DNA of 42,823 nt from Candidatus Binataceae bacterium (GCA_030041155.1 JASHOJ010000211.1:1-42823); one strand, 5' to 3'; counted from the first letter of the stretch, positions 16,156 to 25,275 are shown. Notes: generated from the sequence alone by a model not told the origin. Program-made: numbers and translations.

Positions 16156-16989
16156 CTACTTTTGACAGCGCGCGCAATAAAAGCTCGCCCGCTGGCCGAT
16201 TACGCTTTTACGGACCATCGCGCCGCAGACGTGGCACGGCTCGCCGTCGCGACCATATACATGCAGGCGCCGGGCAAATCTACCGGGCTGCCCGCGCGAA
16301 TCTCGATAACTGCGGAAGGTGGTGCCATTACTTCCAATCGCGGCGCGCAGAACTCGCGGAGTCGCGGCTACAATCGCCTCGATTTCGGCGCGGCGCACGC
16401 GTCCCGAGCGCCGGCCCGGGCGCACTTTGGCGCAAAACAGTATCTCCGAGGCATAGATATTTCCGATTCCGGCGACGATTCGCTGATCCATAATCAGGTT
16501 CTTGATCGCAACCCGCTTGCCGCGCGCCTTGCCGGCCAGATACGCGGCGTCGAACTCCGGCGAGAGCGGTTCCGGGCCGAGGCCGCGCAGTTCGGCAAGG
16601 CCCGGAAGATCCGCGCGCGCGACCAGCCTGACCATTCCGAACCGCCGCGGGTCATTGAACACCAGATGCGATCCATCGTCGAGAATGAAATCGACATGAT
16701 CGTGGCGCGGATCAAATTCCGAGTTATCGAATCCGCGCCCCCGATGGGTCAGGCTGCCGCTCATCCCGAGATGAAAAAGCAGCACGTCATCGCCGTCGAG
16801 GTCCAGGATTAGATACTTGGCCCGGCGCCGGATTTCGTGGATCGTGCGGCCTCTCACCCGCTCCGCAAAATCCGGAGTGCGGCGGCGGCGCAGCGCTATT
16901 TCCCGGATACGCGCGTCCGTGATCGAGCGGCCGAGTGCGCTGCGCCTCAGAACTCGCCTCAGCGACTCAACTTCCGGCAGTTCAGGCAT
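16156..16989 (-). CDS. mutM: Formamidopyrimidine-DNA glycosylase (Fpg)
   Basis: A 277-residue base-excision repair enzyme that removes 8-oxoguanine and formamidopyrimidines and nicks the DNA. The obligatory MPELPEVE N-terminus supplies the Schiff-base Pro1 and Glu2. RRAKYLILDL holds the conserved Lys of the beta-hairpin; NIYASEILFCAKVRP is the helix-two-turn-helix. GTTFRSYRDSRGQPGRF and the C-terminal zinc finger (CHVCGAM... FYCARCQK, C-x2-C-x16-C-x2-C) complete the fold. The start is fixed by the MPELPE motif. The gene begins 10 bases after rsmA. Confidence 0.97.
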   Translation of the reverse strand: MPELPEVESLRRVLRRSALGRSITDARIREIALRRRRTPDFAERVRGRTIHEIRRRAKYLILDLDGDDVLLFHLGMSGSLTHRGRGFDNSEFDPRHDHVDFILDDGSHLVFNDPRRFGMVRLVARADLPGLAELRGLGPEPLSPEFDAAYLAGKARGKRVAIKNLIMDQRIVAGIGNIYASEILFCAKVRPGRRSGRVRRAEIEAIVAATPRVLRAAIGSNGTTFRSYRDSRGQPGRFARRLHVYGRDGEPCHVCGAMVRKSVIGQRASFYCARCQK

Positions 16990-16999
16990 CTCTCGCTCG

Positions 17000-17932
17000 T
17001 CACCGCGTTTCGGCGTCTGCGTCCGGCTGAAGCACGCGGGCAAGCCGGACGAGATCGTCCACGGCGAGCGTCGCCGCCCGCGCGCGCGGATCGACGGCCG
17101 CGCTTGCGAGCGCCAGGTCGATTTGCTCCAGCGGGCGCCCGAGCGACCGCGAAAGCGCGTTGCGCAGGGTCTTGCGCGGCGCGGAGAACGCGGCGCGCAC
17201 CGTGCGCAACACGCGTGGCTCTTCGCCCTCGGCAAATGGCGCTGCACGCCGCGGACGTATCACAAGAACTTCAGCGTCCACTTTCGGGCGCGGATGAAAA
17301 TTCCCAGCGCCGACCCGGAAGTACGACTCGATATCAAAATACAGCGCGGTGAAGACACTGAGCGCGCCATAGTCGCTCTCGCCGGGACGCGCGCGAATCC
17401 GCTCGGCAACTTCGCGCTGAAACATCAGAACCATCCGGATGATAGATCGGTAATGATCGCACAGCCGGCGCAAAATCGCCGCCGCGGCGTTGAATGGGAG
17501 ATTGCCGATCACCTTGACCCCGCCTTCGCCAAGCAGTGGGCGCAGGTCGAGCTTTAGAAAATCGCTGACGAGGATCTTTACTCGCCGATCCTCGCTGAAC
17601 CGATCGGCAAGACGCGTCGCCAATCGCGCGTCCAGCTCAACCATCGCGAACTTCGCGACCGGATATGTTGCAATGCGCTCGCTCAGCACACCGAGGCCCG
17701 GGCCGATCTCGATAACGCGGTCGCCGGCTTCAACTTCTGCCGCTTCGACGATTCGGCGGGCGATCGCAGGCTGCACGAGGAAATTCTGTCCTCGCGACCG
17801 CGCGGGAATCACCTGAGCGGCGGCGAGCGCGCGACCGGGGCGGATCGCGCCAACCTCGGCAGATGCAAAAGGCGGTGCGATCGTCGTTCCCCCTGGTCGC
17901 TGCCCGCTAGAGGCGGAGATTCGCTTCCGCAT
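17000..17932 (-). CDS. rsmA: 16S rRNA dimethyladenosine transferase
   Basis: About 310 residues. The enzyme dimethylates two adjacent adenines in helix 45 of 16S rRNA during 30S maturation. SRGQNFL, VIEIGPGLGVLSE (SAM motif I), VELDARLA (motif II), and VIGNLPFNAAAAIL (catalytic NLPF; the commoner form is NLPY) are all visible, with the C-terminal helical domain ending in VDDLVRLARVL. The ATG at 17932 overlaps tsaD by 26 bases and gives an N-terminal extension about 35-40 residues longer than typical before the GQNFL motif, so the true start could be a non-ATG codon further in. Also known as ksgA. Confidence 0.94.
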   Translation of the reverse strand: MRKRISASSGQRPGGTTIAPPFASAEVGAIRPGRALAAAQVIPARSRGQNFLVQPAIARRIVEAAEVEAGDRVIEIGPGLGVLSERIATYPVAKFAMVELDARLATRLADRFSEDRRVKILVSDFLKLDLRPLLGEGGVKVIGNLPFNAAAAILRRLCDHYRSIIRMVLMFQREVAERIRARPGESDYGALSVFTALYFDIESYFRVGAGNFHPRPKVDAEVLVIRPRRAAPFAEGEEPRVLRTVRAAFSAPRKTLRNALSRSLGRPLEQIDLALASAAVDPRARAATLAVDDLVRLARVLQPDADAETR

Positions 17933-18911
17933 CGATGTCCAACGGATCTCGTTCGCCGCGCAGCAGTCGATAGCTGCCCGCAAGCGCGATCATCGCGGCG
18001 TTGTCGGTGCAATATTTGAGCGACGGAGCGACGACGCGAAAGCCCTCGTCCTCACCCGCCTCGGCCAGCCGCGCGCGCAGACGCGCATTCGCCGCCACGC
18101 CGCCGGTAAGCGCTATCGTTCCCGCGCCAAGCTCGCGGGCGGCCGCGATGGTCGGCTTGATGAGCATGTCGACCACCGCTTCCTGGAAACTGGCGGCCAA
18201 ATCCGCGGGTGCGGTCGAGCGTCCGGATTCTGAAGCGAGGAAGGTCGCGACCGCCGTCTTGACGCCCGAGAAACTGAAATCACGCGGTGCGCCGCGAACA
18301 TGTGCGCGCGGAACTTTGACGCGCTTTGGATCGCCCTTGCGCGAAAGCTCGTCGATTACACGGCCACCCGGATAGCCGAGCCCCATCATCTTGGCAACTT
18401 TGTCGAACGCCTCGCCCGCGGCGTCGTCGCGAGTGGAACCGAGTCTGCGGTATTGCCCAAAATCTTCAACCGCAAAGAGCGCCGTATGTCCGCCGGAGAC
18501 GACCAGCGCCAGATAGGGCATCCCGATTTCGTTCTCGATAAGCGGCGCGAGCAGGTGCCCCTCGATATGGTTGACCCCGACCATCGGAAGTCCGCTCGCT
18601 TGCGCGAGCCCCTTCGCGCACATCAGCCCGACCAGCAGCGAACCGACCAGTCCCGGCCCGCGCGTCACCGCGATACCGCCAAGCTCGCGGAGGCTTACGC
18701 CTGCGGATTCGAGCGCGCGCGAGATCACCGGCAAAATCGTGACGACATGGTTGCGCGACGCGAGCTCGGGAACGATTCCGCCATAGGCGCGATGGATATC
18801 GTCCTGATTGGCGACCACGTTCGCGCGCACGGTGGCGGCTCCGGGCCGCGTGGTTTCCATCACGCACGCCGCGGCATCATCACATGACGATTCGATTCCC
18901 AGGATCAACAT
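17907..18911 (-). CDS. tsaD: tRNA N6-adenosine threonylcarbamoyltransferase subunit TsaD
   Basis: A 334-residue ASKHA-fold protein that transfers threonylcarbamoyl to A37 of ANN-decoding tRNAs, with TsaB/TsaE. GIESSCDDAA near the N-terminus, the metal ligands His115 and His119 in NHIEGHLLAP, VSGGHTALF, EAFDKVAKMMGLGYPGG, FSFSGVKTA, ALTGGVAANARLR and the C-terminal ligand in KYCTDNAAM are all present. ATG at 18911 is preferred; a TTG 12 bases upstream is in frame but lies within a tandem 14-base repeat. No Shine-Dalgarno sequence is seen. Confidence 0.96.
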   Translation of the reverse strand: MLILGIESSCDDAAACVMETTRPGAATVRANVVANQDDIHRAYGGIVPELASRNHVVTILPVISRALESAGVSLRELGGIAVTRGPGLVGSLLVGLMCAKGLAQASGLPMVGVNHIEGHLLAPLIENEIGMPYLALVVSGGHTALFAVEDFGQYRRLGSTRDDAAGEAFDKVAKMMGLGYPGGRVIDELSRKGDPKRVKVPRAHVRGAPRDFSFSGVKTAVATFLASESGRSTAPADLAASFQEAVVDMLIKPTIAAARELGAGTIALTGGVAANARLRARLAEAGEDEGFRVVAPSLKYCTDNAAMIALAGSYRLLRGERDPLDIDAEANLRL

Positions 18912-18914
18912 CAG

Positions 18915-18956
18915 GATAGTCAATATCGGATAGTCAGCATCGGGTAAGCAGCATCG
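18915..18956. repeat. Three tandem degenerate 14-bp repeats before tsaD
   Basis: Units on the plus strand: GATAGTCAATATCG (18915-18928), GATAGTCAGCATCG (18929-18942), GGTAAGCAGCATCG (18943-18956). They lie between the TPR gene and the tsaD start, in the presumed tsaD translation-initiation region. The TTG in the first unit is in frame with tsaD. Confidence 0.75.
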
Positions 18957-19009
18957 CGATCATTTCTCGCCATCGGCTGAGATTATTCCCACTCGCCGCG
19001 CGCGGAAAG

Positions 19010-19912
19010 CTAGTCATTCGGCGCGTCGCTCTCGCCCGGCGGAGGCGGCGGCGGCGCGACGGTTGGCGGTGGCGGAGCCTCGCTTTGCTGCGGCGGTGCC
19101 AGATTGGCGTTCTCTGTAGCCATAGCGGAGGGCGACACTCCAGGAGGAGATGTGACACTGGGCGCAAGACGCGTGTATCCGACCCGCGCCATCAGATTTC
19201 CCGGATCGGCCGCCATTGCCTGTTGATAGGCCGCCGCGGCGGCATTGATATGGTCCGCTTGCTCGTACGCAAGGCCTTCGAACGCGAGCGTTTCTCCGAG
19301 CCAGACCGGATTGGTGGTCCCGAAACCGATCTCGGCGCGTTTGAAGAAGCTCAGCGCCTGGGTGAGATCCTTTTTCGCTATGTAGGCGCGGCCCAGGTAA
19401 AGATAGGCATAAGGATTTGCCGAATCGATTCCGATTGCGCGGCTGAGCGTGCGAATAGCGTCATCGGTCTGACCCGCCAGAAGCTCCTTGCGCGCCTCAT
19501 CCGTGACGCGCAGCGACGCGGCGCGCGCGGGATCGGATTCACTCCCAATTATGCTCTCCAGCGACGAATCGCTGACCCTGAGCGTCGGCGTGATCGATCC
19601 GATATCCGGCGGCGATGGTTCGCCGGTCGGCGTGGGCATCGCGGTTGGCTCGGCAAAGATTGGCTGCTCAGTGGGTGTCGCCGAAGGAGTTGGCGACGGC
19701 GTCGGCGGCATCACGCCTTCAGCGTTCGGCGTCGGAGTAGCCGTGGGGGTCGGGGTCAGATCGGCGGCGCCGATCGATTGCTCCTGAAACGCGACCTCAA
19801 TCGGCGCGCCGCTACGAGCGGCGTATGCGGCGGCCGGCAGCATGAAACTTACGACGAGCACGCTTACAAAAAAAATTCTTCGTGCGGAGGGCGGCGGCGA
19901 TTCAGTGCGCAT
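19010..19912 (-). CDS. Exported TPR protein with a Pro/Thr-rich linker, coupled to PBP1b
   Basis: A 300-residue protein. The N-terminus is a signal peptide (RRIFFVSVLVVSFMLPAAA, cleavage near AYA-AR) without a lipobox Cys. Residues about 50-105 are a disordered linker rich in TPTP/PSPT repeats. About three TPR repeats follow (KELLAGQTDDAIRTLSRAIG; NPYAYLYLGRAYIAKKDLTQ; EGLAYEQADHINAAAAAYQQ). The C-terminal about 50 residues are poly-Pro rich. Its ATG shares a base with the TGA of the PBP1b gene (TGATG), so the two are translationally coupled. By organisation it resembles LpoP of Pseudomonas, a linker-TPR activator of PBP1b encoded beside it, except that no lipid anchor is seen. That role is inference. 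Confidence 0.88.
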   Translation of the reverse strand: MRTESPPPSARRIFFVSVLVVSFMLPAAAYAARSGAPIEVAFQEQSIGAADLTPTPTATPTPNAEGVMPPTPSPTPSATPTEQPIFAEPTAMPTPTGEPSPPDIGSITPTLRVSDSSLESIIGSESDPARAASLRVTDEARKELLAGQTDDAIRTLSRAIGIDSANPYAYLYLGRAYIAKKDLTQALSFFKRAEIGFGTTNPVWLGETLAFEGLAYEQADHINAAAAAYQQAMAADPGNLMARVGYTRLAPSVTSPPGVSPSAMATENANLAPPQQSEAPPPPTVAPPPPPPGESDAPND

Positions 19913-22287
19913 CAATCGTTGGGATCAGTCGTCGCATCCGGCGCGGCGGGGACCGCATGAGCGGAAGTCGCGATGGTGCCCGGCTTGGGCGGCGCGCAGG
20001 TCTGGGCCGGCGCCATGTCCTGCGGGAAAACTCCTTCTATCGCGTCGGGCGTAAAGGGTCCCGCTTTGCATCCAGTCAGCGGATCGATCTTTTCCTCCAC
20101 GATTCCGGGCGGCGGCTTAAAGTCCAGCGCCGGGCGCGATGCGGTCGCGGTCTTCATGAATTCCGTCCAGGTTGGCAGCGAAGCCTGCGCGCCGGTGAGC
20201 CCCAGCGGATCCTTCTGGTCAAAGCCGGTCCATACCACCGCGAGCAGATTTGGCGTGAAACCCGCGAACCACGCGTCTTTGGCATCATTGGTGGTTCCGG
20301 TTTTGCCGCCCGCGGGCCGCATGAATCCTCTCTGACGCGCGCCGTAGCCGGTGCCGTGATTGATCACCTGCTCCAGCATGAACTGCATCATGTAGGCGAG
20401 TTGCGGCGAGAGGACCTGCTGCGCCTGCAGTTCGTGGCCCTCGATTACGTGGCCGTTCTCATCGACCACGGCGGTTATCGCGTAGGGCTGAACTTCCTGT
20501 CCATAGTCCGCGATAATCGCGTAGGCACGCGCCACCTGCATCGGCGAGACCTCGATTCCACCGAGGACGATTGACGGATATGGCGGCAGATCGCCGAATC
20601 CGAGCCGCTTCGCCATCGCGATAACCTTGTCCAGACCGATCGAATAGGCAATGCGGGAGGTTGCCGCGTTGAGCGATTCCTCGAGCGCGAATTCGACCGG
20701 CACGTTGCCGAAAAACCGGTCCTTATAGTTGCGCGGCGACCAGCTCATGTTGTCCGCGTATTGCCACGTCCACGGCGAATCATCGACATAGCTGGTAGGC
20801 AGCAGCTTGACCGGCCCGCCATCGAGAGTCTCCTGAAACGCGGCAAGATAGGTCACCGGCTTGAAAGCCGATCCGGGTTGGCGTTTGGATTGGGTAACGC
20901 GATTGAACTGGCTCTGGCGATAGTCGCGCCCGCCGACCATCGCGCGAATTTTTCCGGTCTGCGGCTCCAGCGCCACCAGGCACGATTCGAGCCGCTGATC
21001 CTTTTCCTTGCGCAAAAGCCGCGGGTACTTGGTTTCGAGATCGACCAGGTTTTGGCGAACCGCGGTTTCGGCCAGCTTCTCAGTATGCACGTCGAGGGTG
21101 GTGAAAATCCTGAGCCCCTCGTCATTAAGGACCTGCAGCGGATAGCGTTCGGCAAGCTCCTTCTTCACGTAGTCGACGAAATACGGAGCGTCGTTACTCT
21201 CGGTGTACACTTCGCGCGCGCGCAGCGGCTCGGCGATCGCATCGTCGTAGGCGGCTTTGGAGATGTAGCCGTCCTCGAGCATCGAGGCCAGCACCTCGTT
21301 GCGGCGGCGCTGGGCGTCAACCGGATGCCTCAGCGGATTGAGCCGGTTGGGCGAGCTAATCATTCCGGCGATCGTCGCCATCTCCGCTATACTCAGATCG
21401 CGCGGCTCCTTGGAGAAGTAGTATTCGGACGCTTCCCACACGCCGAAAATTCCCTCCTGTCCGCGCTGGCCCAGATATATATCGTTTATATAGTTCTCCA
21501 GGATGTCATCTTTTGAGTATTTGCGCTCGGCGATATACGCCATTATCGCTTCCTTGACCTTTCGCTTCCAACTGCGCTGATTGGTCAGGAAGAAATTTTT
21601 CATCAACTGCTGAGTCAGGGTCGATCCGCCCTGCTCGATATGATGCGAAGTCAGGTCGACGAACGCGGCCTTCATGATCCGGACCGGATCGATGCCGTGA
21701 TGCTCGTAAAAGCGGTGATCCTCGGCGGCCAGGATCGCGTCGATCATCGCCGGTGGAATCTGATTGAGCCGCACCAGGCGGCGCTGATTCCAACTGCCCT
21801 CGAAGATGCCGCTGATCAGCTCGGGTTCGAGCTCGATTGAGAAAACCGGCTTGCCGGTCACGGGATCGCGCATCGATTCGATGGTCTTGTCGGCTGAAAG
21901 CTTGATATCGACCATCTCGCCGCCGAAGTTGCCGTACGGATAGGCAAAGCTGTGTAGAAACAGAACCAGGTCGCCGCTCTTCTCGTCGTAGCTGTATTCG
22001 CCTCGCCCCTGCACCTGGTCCGGCGCCATCCGATGGTAGTTGAGTCGCGCCAGCCGCTGGAAGAATCCGATTTCGGGAAGGTTCTGGCCCGGATAGACAA
22101 TTGTCGAATCTGAGTATATGCGCGACGGGATATTCCAGCGCTGGCCGGAAAAGCGAGTTACTACTTCATTCTCGAGCGCGCGATAGTAAATGCTGAAATA
22201 GTAAATCGCGGGCGGAATGGAGAACAGAATCGCCGCTGCCACGCCTAGCAGCGTGAATTTCAGTACCCGTCGAAACGACATCTGCAT
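19912..22287 (-). CDS. mrcB: Bifunctional class A penicillin-binding protein, PBP1b type
   Basis: A 791-residue peptidoglycan synthase: one N-terminal helix (about residues 10-32), a UB2H-like regulatory region (about 55-140; IYSDSTIVYPGQNL, YDEKSGDLVLFLHSFAYPYG), a GT51 transglycosylase domain with catalytic Glu189 in AAEDHRFYEHHGID and GGSTLTQQLMKN, and a transpeptidase domain with S473-x-x-K476 (GSAFK), S538-x-N540 and K662-TGT. The UB2H region defines PBP1b rather than PBP1a and is the docking site for outer-membrane activators in E. coli. The C-terminal tail is Pro/Ala-rich. It is followed, with a TGATG overlap, by the TPR protein and preceded by the HtrA-type protease after a 36-base gap. 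Confidence 0.94.
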   Translation of the reverse strand: MQMSFRRVLKFTLLGVAAAILFSIPPAIYYFSIYYRALENEVVTRFSGQRWNIPSRIYSDSTIVYPGQNLPEIGFFQRLARLNYHRMAPDQVQGRGEYSYDEKSGDLVLFLHSFAYPYGNFGGEMVDIKLSADKTIESMRDPVTGKPVFSIELEPELISGIFEGSWNQRRLVRLNQIPPAMIDAILAAEDHRFYEHHGIDPVRIMKAAFVDLTSHHIEQGGSTLTQQLMKNFFLTNQRSWKRKVKEAIMAYIAERKYSKDDILENYINDIYLGQRGQEGIFGVWEASEYYFSKEPRDLSIAEMATIAGMISSPNRLNPLRHPVDAQRRRNEVLASMLEDGYISKAAYDDAIAEPLRAREVYTESNDAPYFVDYVKKELAERYPLQVLNDEGLRIFTTLDVHTEKLAETAVRQNLVDLETKYPRLLRKEKDQRLESCLVALEPQTGKIRAMVGGRDYRQSQFNRVTQSKRQPGSAFKPVTYLAAFQETLDGGPVKLLPTSYVDDSPWTWQYADNMSWSPRNYKDRFFGNVPVEFALEESLNAATSRIAYSIGLDKVIAMAKRLGFGDLPPYPSIVLGGIEVSPMQVARAYAIIADYGQEVQPYAITAVVDENGHVIEGHELQAQQVLSPQLAYMMQFMLEQVINHGTGYGARQRGFMRPAGGKTGTTNDAKDAWFAGFTPNLLAVVWTGFDQKDPLGLTGAQASLPTWTEFMKTATASRPALDFKPPPGIVEEKIDPLTGCKAGPFTPDAIEGVFPQDMAPAQTCAPPKPGTIATSAHAVPAAPDATTDPND

Positions 22288-22323
22288 TAACGGGGCGCGA
22301 TGCCGTGTTTCGGCCGCGCGGAT

Positions 22324-23787
22324 CTATGCCTGCGGCTTGATCGCGAAGTAGAGCGTGCCCTCACCCCGCCGCACCAGCAGCAGTACCACCTTGCCATTGC
22401 TCCCCGCCTTGAGCGCGCGCTGATAAGACTCGACATTCTTAACCGGCGCCCGATTTACCTCCAGAATCACGTCGCGCGCGCGCAAACCGGCCTCATCCGC
22501 CGCGCTGCCTGGATTCACCGACGAGATCACGACCCCGTGCGCCTGCGAAAGTCCGAGCTGTTGCGCAAGCGACGCATCCAAGTCCTTCACGCTAAGCCCG
22601 AACTCCGACGGCATCCCTTTCGCCTCGGGTGCCGGAGCCTCCGCCGAGGCCAGCTCGGCCTCGTGCGATTCGGTGATTGTCGCCGATAGCGTTTTTACCT
22701 GCTTGTCGCGAACTACCTTGATTCGAACGGTCTGATTGAGCGGCGTGTTCGAGACCATCAGGGGCAGCTCGCGCGAGTCGGTCACCTGCTTGCCGTCGTA
22801 CTCAGTAATAACGTCGCCGCGCATAATTCCCGCGGCCTGCGCCGGCCCATGCGGCAGCACCTGCGCAACCAACGCTCCCTGTGCGTTCGCCAGCCCCATC
22901 GATTGCGCCAGCTCGGGGGTGACTTGCTGGATGTAAACGCCGAGCCATCCCCGCGTCACCTTGCCGTACTCGCGCAGTTGCGGCAGTTCCTGCTTGATCA
23001 GATTGATCGGAACCGCGAACCCGATTCCCATGCTCTGGCCGGTCTGGGTGTAAATTTCCGAATTTACCGCGATTACCGCGCCGTGCAGATCGATCAGCGG
23101 GCCGCCTGAATTGCCTGGATTTATCGACGCATCAGTCTGAATAAACTGATCGAAGTTGTCCGGAATAAAACGGCCCTTGGCGCTTACGATTCCGGCGGTC
23201 ACCGAATGGTCAAAGCCAAACGGATTTCCGATCGCCATCACCCATTCGCCGACTTTCACCTGATCGGAATCGCCCAGCGGCGCGACCGGCAAATCATGCC
23301 CGGCGTTGATCTTGAGCAGCGCGACGTCGGTCTTTTTGTCGCGCCCAACCACCTTCGCCGGATAGATCTTGCCATCTTTCAGTGTGACCGTGACCGACTC
23401 GGGATTATCGACCGCGTGATCGTTGGTCAGGATGTAACCGTCGGGCGAGATGATAAAGCCGGATGCGAGGCTCTTGGTATGCCGATGCCCATACGGTTCG
23501 AAGGGGCCGGGGAAGTCGCCCTGATGCTGCTCGCCCTCTTCGCCCTCGCTCGATGGCTCCTCGCCTTCCTCGGTCGAGATATTCACCACCGCAGGTGAAA
23601 GCTTGGCCGCAAGCTCGACGAAGTTAGGCATCGTCTCGGCCTTGACCATATGCCCGCCGTCATCATCGGGAACATCGGTCCAGAAATGATTGCTCGCGAC
23701 CGCGGCGTTAGCGGCAAACGCGAGGGTGACTGACAGAGCGACCAATGCGGTGGTGAAAAGCGCAACCCGAATCAATTTAGGCGGCAT
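22324..23787 (-). CDS. HtrA/Deg family periplasmic serine protease with two PDZ domains
   Basis: A 487-residue protease of the DegP/DegQ class with a signal peptide (ALFTTALVALSVTLAFAANA). The catalytic triad is His124 (LTNDHAVDN), Asp154 (KKTDVALLKI) and Ser227 (INPGNSGGPL). An acidic, Glu-rich insertion (about residues 73-92) lies in the position of the LA loop. PDZ1 spans about 280-365 (GVYIQQVTPELAQ...), PDZ2 about 400-480 (GVVISSVNPGSAADEAGLRA). It degrades or chaperones misfolded periplasmic proteins. It lies between a DUF1844 gene (19 bases) and mrcB, in an envelope-maintenance operon. Confidence 0.95.
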   Translation of the reverse strand: MPPKLIRVALFTTALVALSVTLAFAANAAVASNHFWTDVPDDDGGHMVKAETMPNFVELAAKLSPAVVNISTEEGEEPSSEGEEGEQHQGDFPGPFEPYGHRHTKSLASGFIISPDGYILTNDHAVDNPESVTVTLKDGKIYPAKVVGRDKKTDVALLKINAGHDLPVAPLGDSDQVKVGEWVMAIGNPFGFDHSVTAGIVSAKGRFIPDNFDQFIQTDASINPGNSGGPLIDLHGAVIAVNSEIYTQTGQSMGIGFAVPINLIKQELPQLREYGKVTRGWLGVYIQQVTPELAQSMGLANAQGALVAQVLPHGPAQAAGIMRGDVITEYDGKQVTDSRELPLMVSNTPLNQTVRIKVVRDKQVKTLSATITESHEAELASAEAPAPEAKGMPSEFGLSVKDLDASLAQQLGLSQAHGVVISSVNPGSAADEAGLRARDVILEVNRAPVKNVESYQRALKAGSNGKVVLLLVRRGEGTLYFAIKPQA

Positions 23788-23806
23788 GGGTAGAAAATCC
23801 GAGCAG

Positions 23807-24349
23807 CTAACGTGCCGGCTGCTTTACAATCTCAACGTATTTCATTCGGAGGTCAAAGAGAATCGCTTCCATTAACCGGCTTTCATTCTGATCCAGGTTT
23901 CCCCGGGTCTTTTCCCTGAGCAGCGCCAGAATATCGATCAACTGCTGCGCCGCGCGCAGGTCGCGCCGCGCCTTGCCGGTAGCCGGGTCCGGCATCTCGC
24001 CCAGGGCAGCCAGCGCCTCGGTCGAAAGGCCGACGATAAAAGTCGCGAAGCTCAGCTCCGGCTCGCCTGATTCTTTTGTGGCCGATTCTTTTGCCGATTC
24101 GCGGCCTGCTGCCGACTGCGTGGTGAATTGCGAATCTGCCTGCTGCGAACCTTGCGATGGTCGTGAGGCTTCCGAAAATTGCGACTGCGAAGATTGTGAA
24201 GCCTGCTGTGAGGTCTGCCCGGACTTCGCCTCCGCTCCTGATTCCGCAGTGGTCTCTTCCTCGGCTCCGGGCTTAGCCTCGCCTTCGGCGGAGAAGCGGC
24301 GCCGATCCTGGACCTTGAATCCCTTGTCCTTTTCTTCCTGTTCTTCCAT
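23807..24349 (-). CDS. DUF1844 protein with a Ser/Gln-rich N-terminal region
   Basis: A 180-residue protein. Residues about 1-22 are charged (MEEQEEKDKGFKVQDRRRFS); about 23-95 are low-complexity Ser/Gln/Ala/Glu. The C-terminal about 85 residues are the DUF1844 domain: LSFATFIVGLSTEALAALGE, then the DLRAAQQLIDILALLREKT helix and NESRLMEAILFDLRMKYVEI. The family is found in Deltaproteobacteria, Acidobacteria and relatives; its function is unknown. No signal peptide or membrane helix is seen, so it is cytoplasmic or peripheral. It is located between htpX and the HtrA-type protease, hinting at a link to envelope quality control. Confidence 0.88.
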   Translation of the reverse strand: MEEQEEKDKGFKVQDRRRFSAEGEAKPGAEEETTAESGAEAKSGQTSQQASQSSQSQFSEASRPSQGSQQADSQFTTQSAAGRESAKESATKESGEPELSFATFIVGLSTEALAALGEMPDPATGKARRDLRAAQQLIDILALLREKTRGNLDQNESRLMEAILFDLRMKYVEIVKQPAR

Positions 24350-24411
24350 CGCAAGGCACCCGCGCGCCTATCTGCGCGCATCACTGAGGACTTAACTGAT
24401 GAAAGCTTACC

Positions 24412-25275
24412 TCATGCGGCGCGGCCGGTAGCCATATTTTCCAACCGGCGGATTCGTTCCTCAATTGGCGGATGAGTGGAAAACAGGCGCATGATTCCGC
24501 CCGCGGTGAGCGGATTGACGATAAACAGATGGGCGGTTGCGGGTCCGGCGTCCGGCAGCGGCATCCGCTCGTTGGCGCTTTCGAGCTTGCGCAGCGCATT
24601 GGCGAGCAGCAGCGGATTATGCGTCATCCGCGCCCCGCTCGCATCGGCCTGATATTCGCGGGTGCGCGAGATAGCGAGCTGGATGAGCATCGCCGCAAAT
24701 GGCGCCAGCAGGCTGATCGCAATCAGCCCGATTATTCCGCCGCCTTCGTCCTCTTCGCGCCCGCCAAAGCCGCCGAACAGCGCGCCAAAACGCGCCACGT
24801 ACGCGAGCATCATGATCGCGCCGGCCAACGTCGCCGCTATCGAACTGGTCAGGATATCGCGATTGATCACATGGGAAAGCTCATGGCCGAGCACGCCCTT
24901 GATTTCGTCGCGGCTGCAAATCCGCATGATCCCGCTGGTGACCGCGACCGCCGCATGCCGCGGATTTCGCCCGGTCGCGAATGCATTGGGCGTGTCGGTT
25001 TCGATCATGTACAGCCGCGGCATCGGAATTCCCGCCGAAGTCGCAAGCTCGTTTACGATCGAATACAGTTCGGGCGCGCTTGATGCGTCGAGCGGCTTGG
25101 CGCTGTACGCCGCGAGCACCATCTTGTCGGAAAACCAGTAGCTCACGAAGTTCATGATCGCGGCAATAATGAAGGCGACCACCACGCCGCCGCGCCCACC
25201 GATAAGGCCGCCGATAAGCATCAGCAGCCCGGTCAAAGCGCCCAGAAGAAAAGTTGTCTTGAGAAAGCTTCCCAT
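24412..25275 (-). CDS. htpX: Protease HtpX homologue
   Basis: A 287-residue membrane zinc metalloprotease (M48). Two N-terminal helices ([40 protein letters not shown]), the zinc motif HELSH at residues 131-135, two further hydrophobic segments, and the third ligand region [13 protein letters not shown]. HtpX degrades damaged inner-membrane proteins together with FtsH. The ATG at 25275 was chosen over a GTG 18 bases upstream because it gives the usual [15 protein letters not shown] start. First gene of the long minus-strand run; DUF1844 follows after 62 bases. Confidence 0.96.
   Translation of the reverse strand: MGSFLKTTFLLGALTGLLMLIGGLIGGRGGVVVAFIIAAIMNFVSYWFSDKMVLAAYSAKPLDASSAPELYSIVNELATSAGIPMPRLYMIETDTPNAFATGRNPRHAAVAVTSGIMRICSRDEIKGVLGHELSHVINRDILTSSIAATLAGAIMMLAYVARFGALFGGFGGREEDEGGGIIGLIAISLLAPFAAMLIQLAISRTREYQADASGARMTHNPLLLANALRKLESANERMPLPDAGPATAHLFIVNPLTAGGIMRLFSTHPPIEERIRRLENMATGRAA

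Noticed and set aside
14419..16812. A 797-codon plus-strand open frame
   Set aside because: It runs antisense across prepilin peptidase, the M20 peptidase and mutM. Its translation is Arg/His/Gln-rich without domains; it is a by-product of GC-rich codon use on the minus strand.
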